The position numbers and the translations under genes are program-made. 64,000 nucleotides of DNA from Amycolatopsis jiangsuensis (GTDB lineage: Bacteria; Actinomycetota; Actinomycetes; Mycobacteriales; Pseudonocardiaceae). The stretch lies in contig NZ_JACHMG010000001.1 in the NCBI RefSeq assembly GCF_014204865.1, positions 1,736,001-1,800,000 of the forward strand, given 5' to 3'. This document shows, one piece after another, positions 51,551 through 60,623 of the stretch; within the stretch, counting starts at the first letter, position 1, and the number at the start of each line of letters is the position of its first letter. The notes beneath the pieces are model-generated. The model saw only the letters and a list, made by a program, of their open reading frames with translations. It did no database searches and was not told the origin of the DNA.

Positions 51551-52462
51551 ATGAGCGAGCCCTCCTTCACCCTCGTGCAGTTGCGGTACTTCGAGGCGGC
51601 GGCCCGGCACCTCAGCATGACCGCGGCCGCGAAGGAGCTGGTCGTTTCGCAGTCGGCCGTCTCGACCGCGATCGCGCAGCTGGAGAAGGAAATGGGCGTG
51701 CAGTTCCTGTTGCGCCACCACGCCCGCGGCCTCAGCCTGACGACCGCCGGGGAAGCGTTCTACAAGCGAGTGCTGGATTTTCTCGCGCACAGCGTCGAAC
51801 TGGTCGAGACGGCGCGCCGATCCGGCACCGAACTGGTCGGCACGCTGACGGTGGGCTGCTTCTCCACCCTCGCCCCGTTCCGGCTGCCCAGCCTGCTGGC
51901 CGAGTTCGAAACCCGGCACCCGCGCGTGCACGTGTCGGTGCGCGAGGACGAGCACCACGCGCTCACCTCGGCGTTGCGCGGCGGGGAGACCGAGCTCGCC
52001 CTGCTGTACGGCTACGACCTCGACGACGACATCGATCGGGACGTGGTCGGCACCGCACCGCCGTACGCGCTGGTCTCCGAAGACCACCGGCTCGCGCGGC
52101 GGAAAAGCCGCAAGACGTCACTGCGGGACCTGGCCGACGAGCCGATGGTGCTGCTCGACCTGCCGCACAGCCGCGAGTACCTGCAGTCGATCCTCAGCGA
52201 CGCCGGGGTGGAACCCCGCGTCCGCCACCGCACCACCGGCTACGAGACAGTACGTGCGCTCGTGGCGCACGGCCACGGTTTCGCGCTGCTCAACCAGCGC
52301 CCGTCCACCGACACCACGTACTCGGGCGTGCGGGCCGTACCGCTCACGCTCACCGACGACGTCCCGCCGCTCGACATCGTCATCGCCTCGATGCGCGGCG
52401 CCCGCCTCACCCGGCGGGCACACGAGTTCCGTGAACTGTGCCGGGCCCGCTACGCGGACTGA
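51551..52462 (+). CDS. LysR family transcriptional regulator
   Basis: 303 residues. HTH at 1-60: FTLVQLRYFEAAARHLSMTAAAKELVVSQSAVSTAIAQLEKEMGVQFLLRHHARGLSLTTAG. Periplasmic-binding-like effector domain from ~90 (GTLTVGCFSTLAPFRLPSLLAEFETRHPRVHVSV ... DELVGTAPPYALVSEDH). ATG 51551 fits the LysR start; the extension to 51509 adds no conserved residues. It lies between the aminotransferase operon (divergent) and the flavin monooxygenase gene (convergent, overlapping by 13 bp), so it may regulate either neighbouring catabolic unit. Confidence 0.88.
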   Translation: MSEPSFTLVQLRYFEAAARHLSMTAAAKELVVSQSAVSTAIAQLEKEMGVQFLLRHHARGLSLTTAGEAFYKRVLDFLAHSVELVETARRSGTELVGTLTVGCFSTLAPFRLPSLLAEFETRHPRVHVSVREDEHHALTSALRGGETELALLYGYDLDDDIDRDVVGTAPPYALVSEDHRLARRKSRKTSLRDLADEPMVLLDLPHSREYLQSILSDAGVEPRVRHRTTGYETVRALVAHGHGFALLNQRPSTDTTYSGVRAVPLTLTDDVPPLDIVIASMRGARLTRRAHEFRELCRARYAD

Positions 52463-53709
52463 ACGCCACCGTGGCGCAGGTAGCCGCGTTGGGTCGCGAT
52501 GTGGTCGGCGACGAACTTGGCGTCGTGCCACACGCCCCAGATGAAGCTCGAACCGCGGCGCGCGAGCCACGGCAGGCCCAGGAAATACACCCCGGGCTCG
52601 GCCGACACCCCGCGCCGGTGCACCGGCCTGCCGCGCTCGTCCAGCGCACCGGAGGGCAACCAGCCGTAGTCCACGGCGAAACCGGTCGCCCACACGATCG
52701 AGGTGACCCCGGCGGCGGCGAGATCGAGTTCGCGGATCGGATCGGTGACACACGCCGGATCCGGGCCCAGCACGCGGGCGCCGGGCTCCTCCGGGAGATC
52801 CAGCCCGTTACGCGTGACGTAGGCGTCGGCTTCGTCGAGCAACGCGAGGTAGCTCGCGTCGCCGCGGGCGAGGTGGTCCGCGAGGTCGGGTGCGAACCGG
52901 AGAACCCCGCCCTCACCCGAGGCGGTCATCCCGACCAGCTCGATACCGAGCCCGGCCAGGGCGCGGAAGTCCACAGTGTGGCCGCCGCGAGCACCGCTGA
53001 CGGCGATGGTGACGTGCTCCGCCCCGGCCGGCGGGGTCTCCGCGTCCCACTTGCCGAGGACGCCGAGCCACCAGCAGAAATCCCGGTCGCGGTAGCTGCG
53101 CGGCGGCCGTTCGTGCGGGCCGACCGAGAGGTACACCCGCCGCCCGGACCGGCGCAGTTCCTCGGCGATCTGCACCCCCGACGATCCGGCGCCGACCACC
53201 AGTACCGCACCCTCGGGCAGCTGCGCGGGGTTCCGGTAGGCGCTGGAGTGGATCTGCTCGGGGCCCGCGCCCGCGGGCACGATCGGCGGGATCACCGGCC
53301 GCTGGAACGGCCCGGTCGCGGCGACGACGTACCGGCTGTCGATCGGCCCGTCGGTGGTCTCCACGCGAAATCCGGGCCGTCCCTCGTGGCGGCGGACCGC
53401 GGTCACCTCCACGCCGGTGCGCACCGGCGCGGCGATCTTCTCCGCGTAGGCCTCGAAGTAGTCGGCCACCTGCTCCTTGGAGGGGAAGGCACCGGGCGCG
53501 AGGCCGGGGAACTCCATGCCGGGGAACCGGTCGTGCCAGGCCGGCCCGTTCGCGACCAGCGAGTCCCACCGTCCGGTGCGCCAGCGCTGCGCGATCCGGT
53601 CGCGTTCCAGCACGACGTGCGGCACGCCGCAGTCACTCAGGTGCTCGCTCATCGCCAGCCCGGCCTGGCCCCCGCCGACGACGACGGCGTCCACCTCGTG
53701 GCTTGACAT
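52450..53709 (-). CDS. flavin-containing monooxygenase (FMO/BVMO-like)
   Basis: 419 residues with two dinucleotide-binding motifs: VVVGGGQAGLAMSEHL (FAD, residue ~8) and VLVVGAGSSGVQIAEEL (NADPH, ~175). HSSAYRNP and VWATGFAVDYGWLP are typical of bacterial group B flavoproteins that oxygenate N or S atoms or perform Baeyer-Villiger reactions. Soluble. ATG 53709 with GGAGG. Divergent from the RidA operon across a 96-bp symmetric region, suggesting common regulation. Confidence 0.85.
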   Translation of the reverse strand: MSSHEVDAVVVGGGQAGLAMSEHLSDCGVPHVVLERDRIAQRWRTGRWDSLVANGPAWHDRFPGMEFPGLAPGAFPSKEQVADYFEAYAEKIAAPVRTGVEVTAVRRHEGRPGFRVETTDGPIDSRYVVAATGPFQRPVIPPIVPAGAGPEQIHSSAYRNPAQLPEGAVLVVGAGSSGVQIAEELRRSGRRVYLSVGPHERPPRSYRDRDFCWWLGVLGKWDAETPPAGAEHVTIAVSGARGGHTVDFRALAGLGIELVGMTASGEGGVLRFAPDLADHLARGDASYLALLDEADAYVTRNGLDLPEEPGARVLGPDPACVTDPIRELDLAAAGVTSIVWATGFAVDYGWLPSGALDERGRPVHRRGVSAEPGVYFLGLPWLARRGSSFIWGVWHDAKFVADHIATQRGYLRHGGVQSA

Positions 53710-53925
53710 CCCGGACCTCCACTCTCGGCGCATCTGCTCTGCGGATCCTCACCGCGCGGCATTGCCTGTGTCCAACAGATGTTTCCGGCACCGAGGATCT
53801 GATTTTCCGATGCAAGCTTGCATCGGTTCGATCGATTCATTGCAGCGAAAACATCTACTGGACAGAATCTCGGTGCCGAGGTCAGGCTGGGGCACGTCCG
53901 ACCGCCGCCCGAGGGAGGCCCCGCA
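53710..53925. promoter_or_regulatory. symmetric divergent control region of FMO and RidA operon
   Basis: 216 bp. A perfect 20-bp palindrome (53807-53826, core GATGCAAGCTTGCATC) lies at the exact centre of two inverted boxes, TGTCCAACAGATGTTTC (53769-53785) and GAAAACATCTACTGGACA (53847-53864). Both pairs share the dyad axis at 53816.5. A third pair, GGCACCGAG (53787) / CTCGGTGCC (53870), is off-centre. The layout suggests one dimeric regulator at the centre and identical elements directing transcription outwards. GAGGGAGG at 53911-53918 serves RidA. Confidence 0.65.
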
Positions 53926-54348
53926 GTGACCGTGCACCGTCGCATCCGCCCGTTCAACACGCGCGACACCTATCCCGAGCAGAACCTCGACAACGACCTG
54001 TGCCAGGCCGTCGTCGCGGGCGGCACGGTCTACGTCCGCGGGCAGATCGGCCAGGATCTCGACACCAGCGAATCGGTCGGCATCGGCGACGCCCGAGCGC
54101 AGGCGGAACAGGCGATGGCCAACATCGCGATGCTGCTGGAGGAAGCCGGCAGCCGGATGGAGCACCTGGTCAAGCTCACCATCTACCTCGTCGATCCGCG
54201 CTACCGCGAGGCGGTCTACCGCGTCGTCGGGCGCTGGACCAAGGGCGTGTACCCGATTTCGACAGGCGTGGTGGTGTCCGCGCTCGCCCGTCCGGAGTGG
54301 CTGTGCGAGATCGACGCGATCGCCGTGCTCCCGGAGGAGGAGAAGTGA
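53926..54348 (+). CDS. RidA/Rid family enamine-imine deaminase-like protein
   Basis: 140 residues. RRIRPFNTRDTYPEQNLDNDLCQAVVAGGTVYVRGQIGQDLDT, AQAEQAMANIAMLLEEAGSRMEHLVKLTIYLVD and VSALARPEWLCEIDAIAVLPEE give the YjgF/RidA trimer fold; the Arg-x3-Leu-x2-Glu-Ile region holds the catalytic Arg and Glu. RidA proteins hydrolyse reactive 2-imino acids. GTG 53926 with GAGGGAGG; the frame further upstream lies in the control region. Its stop overlaps DUF1028 by GTGA. Confidence 0.88.
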   Translation: MTVHRRIRPFNTRDTYPEQNLDNDLCQAVVAGGTVYVRGQIGQDLDTSESVGIGDARAQAEQAMANIAMLLEEAGSRMEHLVKLTIYLVDPRYREAVYRVVGRWTKGVYPISTGVVVSALARPEWLCEIDAIAVLPEEEK

Positions 54349-55022
54349 CCTTTTCGATCGTCGCCCGCGACGGCTCCGGGCCCGCGATCCGGTTCGGTGT
54401 CGCAGCCTGCTCGTCCAGCCCGGCGATCGCCGCCAGGGTCGCGCACCTGCGCCCGGGCGTCGGAGCGGCGGCCTCGCAGAACGTCACCGATCCGCGGCTC
54501 GGCGGTCGCTGCCTCGACCGGCTCGCCGGGCACGGGGACTCCGAGCGGGCGCTCGCCGAGGTCACCGCCGCCGCGGACCATGTCGGCTACCGGCAGCTCA
54601 CCCTGCTCGGCCGCACCGGACCCGGCGTCGCCTACAGCGGGTCACAGACCTTGGGCACGCACGGGTCTGCGTCCGCCGACGGGGTCGTCACCGCGGGCAA
54701 TATGCTGGCCACCGAGGAGATCCCGAGGGCCATGGTGGACGCCTTCACCGCCGCGACCGGAGAGCTGGAACAGCGGCTCGTCACCGCGTTGCGGGCCGCG
54801 CTCGCCGCCGGCGGCGAGGAGGGGCCGGTGCACTCCGCGGGCGTCGCGGTGGTGTCCGATGTGGACTGGTGGATCACCGACCTGCGGGTGGACTGGGCCG
54901 AGGACCCCGTCGATCGGCTCGCCGAGGTGCTCGATGTGTGGCTGCCGCAGCGCGACGACTACGTCACCCGTGGCCTCGACCCCACCGCCGCGCCGTCCTA
55001 CGGCGTACCGGGAGACCGGTGA
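54345..55022 (+). CDS. DUF1028 protein (Ntn-hydrolase-like)
   Basis: 225 residues. MTFSIVARDGSGPAIRFGVAACSSSPAIAARVAHLRPGVGAAASQNVTDPRLG and SGSQTLGTHGSASADGVVTAGNMLATEEIPRAM are the conserved DUF1028 blocks; the family has an N-terminal nucleophile hydrolase-like fold, though the usual Thr/Ser after Met is not processed with certainty. It occurs with M20 amidohydrolases and RidA in many genomes, without an established reaction. GTG start in GTGA overlap; TGATG junction with the next gene. Confidence 0.85.
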   Translation: MTFSIVARDGSGPAIRFGVAACSSSPAIAARVAHLRPGVGAAASQNVTDPRLGGRCLDRLAGHGDSERALAEVTAAADHVGYRQLTLLGRTGPGVAYSGSQTLGTHGSASADGVVTAGNMLATEEIPRAMVDAFTAATGELEQRLVTALRAALAAGGEEGPVHSAGVAVVSDVDWWITDLRVDWAEDPVDRLAEVLDVWLPQRDDYVTRGLDPTAAPSYGVPGDR

Positions 55023-56179
55023 TGACAGCGTTGAAGAACGCGGCCCGCGCGGCGATCGACCGGCACGCCGACGAGTTGATCCGGCTGTCCGAACGCCTGC
55101 ACGCCGACCCTGAGACAGCGTGGGAAGAACACCGTGCGGCAGCTTCGGTACCCGAGCTGCTCGACCGCGCCGGCTTCGCCGTCACCTCGGCTCACCTCGG
55201 GCTCGACACCGCTTTCCACGCGAGTTTCGGCAGTGGTCCCACGAAGATCGCGCTGTGCGCCGAGTACGACGCGCTGCCCGGCCTCGGCCATGCGTGCGGA
55301 CACAACCTCATCGCGGCCGGTTCCGTCGGCGCGGCACTCGGGCTGGCCGCGGTCGCCGACGACGCCGGAATCACCGTCGAGGTCTACGGCACCCCCGCGG
55401 AAGAGGGCGGCGGCGGGAAGATCGAGCTGCTCGACCGCGGCGCGTTCGCCGGGGTGGACCTGGCGATGATGGCGCATCCGGCACCGGTGGACGTGGCCGA
55501 GGCCCGGCCGTTCGCCGTCAGCCACTCACGGATCTCCTACACCGGTAAGTCCGCGCACGCCGCCGCCTACCCCGAAGCCGGGATCAACGCCGCCGACGCG
55601 TTCACCGTCGCCCAGGTCGCCATCGGGCTGCTGCGCCAGCAGCTGCCCGCCTCCGCCCGGGTGCACGGCATCGTGACGAACGCCGGAGACGCGCCGAACG
55701 CCATTCCCGAACACGCCGAGGGCCGCTGGTACGTCCGCGCCGAAACGCTCACCGAGCTGGCCGAGGTGGAACCACGCGTGCTGCGGGCGTTCGAAGCCGG
55801 GGCACTGGCCACCGGCTGCGAGCTGACGGTGGAGCCGGAAAGCAAGCCCTACGCGGAGTTCCGCGCGGACGAAGCGGCGCTGGCGGCCTACCGTGACAAC
55901 GCGCTGCGGCTGGGTCGCGAGTTCGCGGATGACGCCGCGGCGTCCCGGATGAACCGCGCGTCCACCGACATGGGCAACGTTTCCCAAGTGGTGCCCGCCA
56001 TCCACCCCTACATCGGCATCGGATCCCTGCCGGCGATCAATCACCAGCGCGAGTTCGCCGCGCACTGCGTCGGCGGCACCGCGCAACGCGCCCTGCTCGA
56101 CAGCGCGATCGCCTTGGCGTGGACCGGTGTGGACCGCGCCGGCGTACCGCGGGAGCCGGCCCGAGGAGGACAGTCATGA
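55022..56179 (+). CDS. M20 family amidohydrolase
   Basis: 385 residues. Di-metal M20D peptidase/aminoacylase: [45 protein letters not shown] (metal ligands Asp, His in EYDALP and GHACGHN), [18 protein letters not shown] (catalytic Glu pair), MMAHPAP, and a lid domain with [21 protein letters not shown]. It resembles p-aminobenzoyl-glutamate and indole-acyl amidohydrolases, which cleave N-acyl amino acids. Linked on both sides by overlaps to DUF1028 and the transporter. Confidence 0.9.
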   Translation: MTALKNAARAAIDRHADELIRLSERLHADPETAWEEHRAAASVPELLDRAGFAVTSAHLGLDTAFHASFGSGPTKIALCAEYDALPGLGHACGHNLIAAGSVGAALGLAAVADDAGITVEVYGTPAEEGGGGKIELLDRGAFAGVDLAMMAHPAPVDVAEARPFAVSHSRISYTGKSAHAAAYPEAGINAADAFTVAQVAIGLLRQQLPASARVHGIVTNAGDAPNAIPEHAEGRWYVRAETLTELAEVEPRVLRAFEAGALATGCELTVEPESKPYAEFRADEAALAAYRDNALRLGREFADDAAASRMNRASTDMGNVSQVVPAIHPYIGIGSLPAINHQREFAAHCVGGTAQRALLDSAIALAWTGVDRAGVPREPARGGQS

Positions 56180-57546
56180 CCGCCGCTGAACCCGTTCCCG
56201 CCGGAAAGCACGGGGAGCCGGCCGCCGATCCCGCGACGCTGCGCCGGAGCGTGGCCGCGGGCGCCGTCGGAGTCTTCGTGCACTGGTTCGACTGGGCCGC
56301 CTACGCCTACCTCGCCGGCACCATCGCCTCGGTCTTCTTCCCCGAGGGCGACGACACCGCAGGCCTGCTCGCCGTGTTCGGGGTGTTCGCGGTGTCGTTC
56401 GGGATCCGCCCGCTCGGCGCGCTGGTGTTCGGCCCGCTGGGCGACCGGATCGGGCGCAAGCGCACGCTGTCGGTCGTCATTTTCGTGATGTCCGGCGCGA
56501 CGCTGGTCATCGGCCTGCTGCCGGGCTACTCGCAGATCGGCATCGCCGCCCCGCTGCTGCTGGTCTTCCTGCGGCTGCTGCAGGGTTTCGCGGCGGGCGG
56601 CGAATTCGGCAGCGCGGCGAGCTTCCTCGCCGAGTACGCGCCACGCCGGCGCCGCGGGTTCGGCGTCAGCTGGCTCGAAGTCGGGTCCCTGCTGGGTTTC
56701 CTCGCCGGATCGTTCGTGTTCCTGCTGCTGTCGGTCGGCCTCACCGGCGAGCAGCTGAGCTCATGGGGCTGGCGCATCCCGTTCCTGATCGCCGCCCCGC
56801 TGGGCATCATCGGGTTCGTCATCCGCAGCAAGATCGAGGACACCCCCGAGTACCGCACCCTCGAAGCGACCGGCAACGTGGCCCGCAGCCCGGTGCGGGA
56901 ACTGTTCCGCGCCAACCGCAAGCAGCTGCTGCAGGCGGCCGGGCTGATGACCATGATGCACGTGCCGTTCTACGCCGTGCTCACCTACCTGGTCACCTAC
57001 GAGACCGACTACCTCGGGCACTCCGCCGGCAGCGCGGCGGCCCTGTCCACGGTCATCTCCCTGGTCGGTCTCGTGCTCGTCCCGTCGTTCGGCAGGCTGT
57101 CGGACCGGGTCGGCAGACGGCCGGTGCTGATCGGAGCCGGGATCGCGCTGTTCGTCCTCGCCACGCCCGCGTACCTGCTGATGCGCACCGGTCTCGTCGG
57201 GACGTGGATCGGCGGGCTGGTGCTCGGTGCGGTGCTCGCGGCGATCCTGGGCACGTACGCGGTGTGGTCTGCGGAGATCTTCCCGACCCGGACCCGCCAG
57301 GGCGGGCTGTCCATCGCCTACAACCTCACCGCCGCGCTGTTCGCCGGCACCGTGCCCTACCTGATGACGGTGCTCATCTCGGCCACCGGCAGCTCACTGG
57401 TGCCCGGGCCGTACCTGATGGTCGCCGCCGTGATCGGGCTGATCGCCGCGTTCTCGCTGCACGAGACGGCGGGAACCCCGTTGCTGCGGGCCGAAGATCT
57501 CCCCGATTCCCGGGTCGCGTCCCCAGCGGCGCCGGACCCCCGCTGA
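56176..57546 (+). CDS. MFS metabolite:H+ symporter (MHS family)
   Basis: 456 residues, 12 TM helices. [79 protein letters not shown] and [21 protein letters not shown] are the MHS signature (proline/betaine, shikimate, alpha-ketoglutarate, citrate carriers). ATG overlaps the amidohydrolase stop (ATGA). It is the likely importer for the RidA-DUF1028-M20 pathway. The substrate should be a small carboxylate or N-acyl amino acid (inference). Confidence 0.9.
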   Translation: MTAAEPVPAGKHGEPAADPATLRRSVAAGAVGVFVHWFDWAAYAYLAGTIASVFFPEGDDTAGLLAVFGVFAVSFGIRPLGALVFGPLGDRIGRKRTLSVVIFVMSGATLVIGLLPGYSQIGIAAPLLLVFLRLLQGFAAGGEFGSAASFLAEYAPRRRRGFGVSWLEVGSLLGFLAGSFVFLLLSVGLTGEQLSSWGWRIPFLIAAPLGIIGFVIRSKIEDTPEYRTLEATGNVARSPVRELFRANRKQLLQAAGLMTMMHVPFYAVLTYLVTYETDYLGHSAGSAAALSTVISLVGLVLVPSFGRLSDRVGRRPVLIGAGIALFVLATPAYLLMRTGLVGTWIGGLVLGAVLAAILGTYAVWSAEIFPTRTRQGGLSIAYNLTAALFAGTVPYLMTVLISATGSSLVPGPYLMVAAVIGLIAAFSLHETAGTPLLRAEDLPDSRVASPAAPDPR

Positions 57547-57552
57547 GCGGCG

Positions 57553-58743
57553 TCACACGCCGAGCAAGCCGCCGCACAGCGTGCTCAGCGCGGCCGGAAG
57601 GTCCGGGTTGCGGCGCAGGTGCGGGATCCGGACCGCGCTGTTGATGACGTCGATCGCCGCGTGCACCCGGATCCGGGCCTCCGGCGGCGCGAGGTCCGGG
57701 TGGACCTGGCGGAGCAGGTGGACCCATTCGCCGAGGTAGTCGTGCTGGTCCTGGCGGCCGCGCCGCTGCTGTTCGGCGGGCAGATGGCCGATCTCGGTGA
57801 TCAGCAACCCCACGAGGTCGTGGTGGGCGCGGCCGAAGTCCACATAGGACCGGATCAGCGCGGTCAGCGCACCGGCGGGCTCGGTGGCCGCGGAGTAGGC
57901 CGCGGCCACCGAGGTGAACAGTGCGGCGGCACCACGCTGGAAGGCGGTGGCGAGCAGTTCCACCTTGCTGCCGTAGTGGTTGTAGACACTGGGACCGGTG
58001 ATGTCGGCCGCGGCCCCGATGTCCTCGATGCCGACCTCGGTGTAGCCGTGCGCGGCGAACATCCGCACCGCCTGGGCCAGCAGGGCTTCCCGCCGGGAGG
58101 CCGGGAGCAGGCCTGGCGGCACGGCCGGCGACGGCGGCGTGCGGTAACCGGCCGGCACCGGCGTGTCCAGCACCTTCGCCAGCAACCCGGCCAGCAGCTC
58201 GTCGTGCGCCGGGCGGGCCAGCTCGACGTGGTGGAACGCAACGCTGGTGAGCACCGCCAGCAGAGACCAGGCGAGCAGTTCGGCGCCGTCGTGGCCGAGT
58301 TCCGGGCGCACCGCGCGCACCCGCTCGGTGAACTGCGCCCCGACGTGCCGGATCTCGCCCCGCACCCGTTCCCCGTCACCGGGCGCCAGATGCCGTGCCT
58401 CCCGTTGCCACAACACCCCGAGATGGCGTTCGTCGAGCCCGAGCGCGGCCAGCCGGGACAGCGCGGTGGCGCGCTCGGTCAGATCCAGGTCCCCGGCCAG
58501 CCGGTGGATCGGCTGCAGGCCGGTCGTGACGACCTCGGCGAGCAGCTGCTGCTTGCCCGGGAAGTGGCGGTACAACGCCGAGGGCCCGATCCCGACCGCG
58601 GCGGCGAGATCGCTCATCCCGGTCTGGTCGTACCCGTTGCGGGCGAACAGCTCGGCGGCCGCGGCGACGATCAGCGCGCGCCGGTTGCGCGGCCGGGTAC
58701 GCCGCGGACGGTCGGGTATCGCCTGCTGCGGTTCGGCTTTCAC
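57553..58743 (-). CDS. tandem double-TetR regulator in one chain
   Basis: 396 residues with two complete TetR units. The first HTH at ~20-65: LIVAAAAELFARNGYDQTGMSDLAAAVGIGPSALYRHFPGKQQLL; the second at ~210-260: LLAQAVRMFAAHGYTEVGIEDIGAAADITGPSVYNHYGSKVELL. Each is followed by a helical ligand-binding domain, about 190 residues per unit. GTG 58743 preceded by AGGAC. It is divergent, across the enoyl-CoA hydratase remnant, from the acyl-CoA synthetase gene, and probably controls it with a fatty-acyl-CoA-type ligand. Confidence 0.88.
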   Translation of the reverse strand: MKAEPQQAIPDRPRRTRPRNRRALIVAAAAELFARNGYDQTGMSDLAAAVGIGPSALYRHFPGKQQLLAEVVTTGLQPIHRLAGDLDLTERATALSRLAALGLDERHLGVLWQREARHLAPGDGERVRGEIRHVGAQFTERVRAVRPELGHDGAELLAWSLLAVLTSVAFHHVELARPAHDELLAGLLAKVLDTPVPAGYRTPPSPAVPPGLLPASRREALLAQAVRMFAAHGYTEVGIEDIGAAADITGPSVYNHYGSKVELLATAFQRGAAALFTSVAAAYSAATEPAGALTALIRSYVDFGRAHHDLVGLLITEIGHLPAEQQRRGRQDQHDYLGEWVHLLRQVHPDLAPPEARIRVHAAIDVINSAVRIPHLRRNPDLPAALSTLCGGLLGV

Positions 58744-58753
58744 GTCCTGGCCT

Positions 58754-58954
58754 TCATCGGTGTCCGACGACTGTACCCGAGGCGCGCGGCTGCGCTGCCC
58801 GGAAGTCCGGACGGCGGTAGGCCGCAAGGAGTTCCTGCAGCAACGGCAGTGCGGTGCGAGCCTGCGGACGGTCGAGAGTGAGCGCGGTGACCGGACTGTC
58901 GTGCTCGACGCGCGGCTGTGCCACGGTGTCCCGCTCCACCACATTCACCTTCAC
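58754..58954 (-). pseudogene. truncated enoyl-CoA hydratase/isomerase (N-terminal remnant)
   Basis: 66-residue ORF whose first ~45 residues (VEHDSPVTALTLDRPQARTALPLLQELLAAYRR) match the crotonase start, where the consensus is ...LDRPxxxNALxxxxxxEL. The remaining ~200 residues, including the oxyanion-hole GxCAGxD motif, are absent; translation ends in RASGTVVGHR and stops 11 bp before the TetR gene. Most likely a remnant of a gene once co-operating with the acyl-CoA synthetase. Confidence 0.55.
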
Positions 58955-59069
58955 GGCTATCGATCATTCACTTGTCAGACGTTAGCGCTTGACAGGGCGA
59001 TGTCGACACGAGACGGTGACCCTTGACACACTTGTCCTGGTTCACAACTGGTGAGGACGGAGCGACCGG
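58955..59069 (+). promoter_or_regulatory. promoter region of acyl-CoA synthetase gene
   Basis: 115 bp with two TTGACA -35 boxes (58989-58994 and 59023-59028). TGTCA (58973-58977) and TGACA (58990-58994) form a 22-bp dyad overlapping the first, a plausible TetR operator. CACTTGTC occurs twice (near 58970 and 59029). -10 hexamers are not clear. Confidence 0.4.
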
Positions 59070-60614
59070 ATGTACCTGACGCAAGGCGTGCACCGTTCGG
59101 TGCAGCAGACTCCGGAAGGCTGTTCGACGGTCTTCGGCACGCGCACCCGGACCTTCGCCGAGACCGCCGACCGCGTCGCCCGGTTCGCCGCGGCCCTGCA
59201 CGGGCTCGGGGTACGCAGCGGGGACCGGGTGGCGATCCTCGCCCTGAATTCCGACCGTTACGCCGAATTCCTGCTGGCCGTCCCGTGGGCGGACGCGGTG
59301 TTCGTGCCGGTCAACGTCCGCTGGGCGATGCCGGAGATCAGCGACTCCCTCCTCGACTGCGATGCCCGTGTGCTGCTGGTCGACGACGCGTTCGCGCCGA
59401 TGGTGCCCGCGCTGCGCGAACGGCAGCCCGGGCTCACGGTGATCCACTGCGGGGACGGCGCGCTGCCGGCGAGCATGCTCGGCTACGAGGAGCTGATCGA
59501 ACAGGCCGAGCCGGTCGAGGACGCCCGCCGCGGCGGAGACACGCTCGCCGGCGTCTTCTACACCGGCGGCACCACCGGCGTGGCCAAGGGGGTCATGCTC
59601 AGCCACGCCAACCTGCTGACGTCCGCACTCGGTACGGCCGCCACCGGCCGGTTCTGCGAACCGGGTGGCCGGATGCTGCACACGGCACCCATGTTCCACC
59701 TCGCCGACGGGGCCGCCTGGGCCGCGCAGACCGCGCTCGGCGGCACCCACGTGATCGTGCCGTCCTTCGAACCGGCCGCGGTGCTCACCGCGTTCAGCGA
59801 GCACCGGATCACCAGCGTCCTGCTCGTCCCGACGATGATCGGCATGCTCGTCGAGCACCCGGACGCCGGCACGTACGACCTGTCCAGCGTCCGCCACCTC
59901 CTCTACGGGGCGTCGCCGATTTCCGAGCCGGTGCTGGAAAAGGCCATGAAGCTGTTCCCGCGCGCGGGGTTCCTGCAGGCATACGGCATGACCGAACTCT
60001 CCCCCGTGGCCACTGTCCTGCTTCCGGAGGACCACCACGAGCCGGGGCTGCGCCGGTCCGCCGGGCGGGCCGCACCGCACGCCGAGATCCGGGTCGTCGG
60101 CGCCGACGGCGACGAGGTGCCCCGCGGCACCGTCGGGGAGGTCGTCAGCCGCGGCGGGCACGTGATGCTCGGCTACTGGAACCAGCCCGAGGCCACCGCC
60201 GACGCCGTGCGGGACGGCTGGATGCACACCGGCGACGGCGGCTACCTCGACGACGCCGGCTACCTCCACATCGTCGACCGGATCAAGGACATGATCGTCA
60301 CCGGCGGCGAGAACGTGTACTCCGTGGAGGTGGAGAAGGCACTCGCCCGGCACCCCGCGGTGGAGACCTGCGCGGTGATCGGCGTCCCCGACGAGAACCT
60401 CGGCGAACGCGTGCACGCCGTCGTCGTCCTCCGCGATGGCGAGACCACCACCGCGGATGCGTTGCGGGAATTCTGCAAGAACCACATCGCCGGGTACAAA
60501 GCACCGCGCAGCGCCGAATTCGTGACCACGCTCCCGCTGTCCGGCGCCGGCAAGATCCTCAAACGCGAGCTCCGGAAACCGCATTGGCGCGAGGGGGCGC
60601 GCTCGGTGCACTGA
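59070..60614 (+). CDS. acyl-CoA synthetase (FadD/long-chain fatty acid CoA ligase type)
   Basis: 514 residues, adenylate-forming (ANL) enzyme. Motifs: P-loop GVFYTGGTTGVAKGVMLSHANLL, A5 LQAYGMTELSP, A7 GDGGYLDDAGYLHIVDRIKDMIVTGGENVYSVEVE and the A10 catalytic Lys in SGAGKILKREL. It activates a fatty or aromatic carboxylic acid as acyl-AMP and then the CoA thioester. ATG 59070 with GGAGCG. Divergent from the tandem TetR and the crotonase remnant, convergent with the NAD(P)-binding gene. Confidence 0.9.
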   Translation: MYLTQGVHRSVQQTPEGCSTVFGTRTRTFAETADRVARFAAALHGLGVRSGDRVAILALNSDRYAEFLLAVPWADAVFVPVNVRWAMPEISDSLLDCDARVLLVDDAFAPMVPALRERQPGLTVIHCGDGALPASMLGYEELIEQAEPVEDARRGGDTLAGVFYTGGTTGVAKGVMLSHANLLTSALGTAATGRFCEPGGRMLHTAPMFHLADGAAWAAQTALGGTHVIVPSFEPAAVLTAFSEHRITSVLLVPTMIGMLVEHPDAGTYDLSSVRHLLYGASPISEPVLEKAMKLFPRAGFLQAYGMTELSPVATVLLPEDHHEPGLRRSAGRAAPHAEIRVVGADGDEVPRGTVGEVVSRGGHVMLGYWNQPEATADAVRDGWMHTGDGGYLDDAGYLHIVDRIKDMIVTGGENVYSVEVEKALARHPAVETCAVIGVPDENLGERVHAVVVLRDGETTTADALREFCKNHIAGYKAPRSAEFVTTLPLSGAGKILKRELRKPHWREGARSVH

Positions 60615-60623
60615 CCGCCGGCG

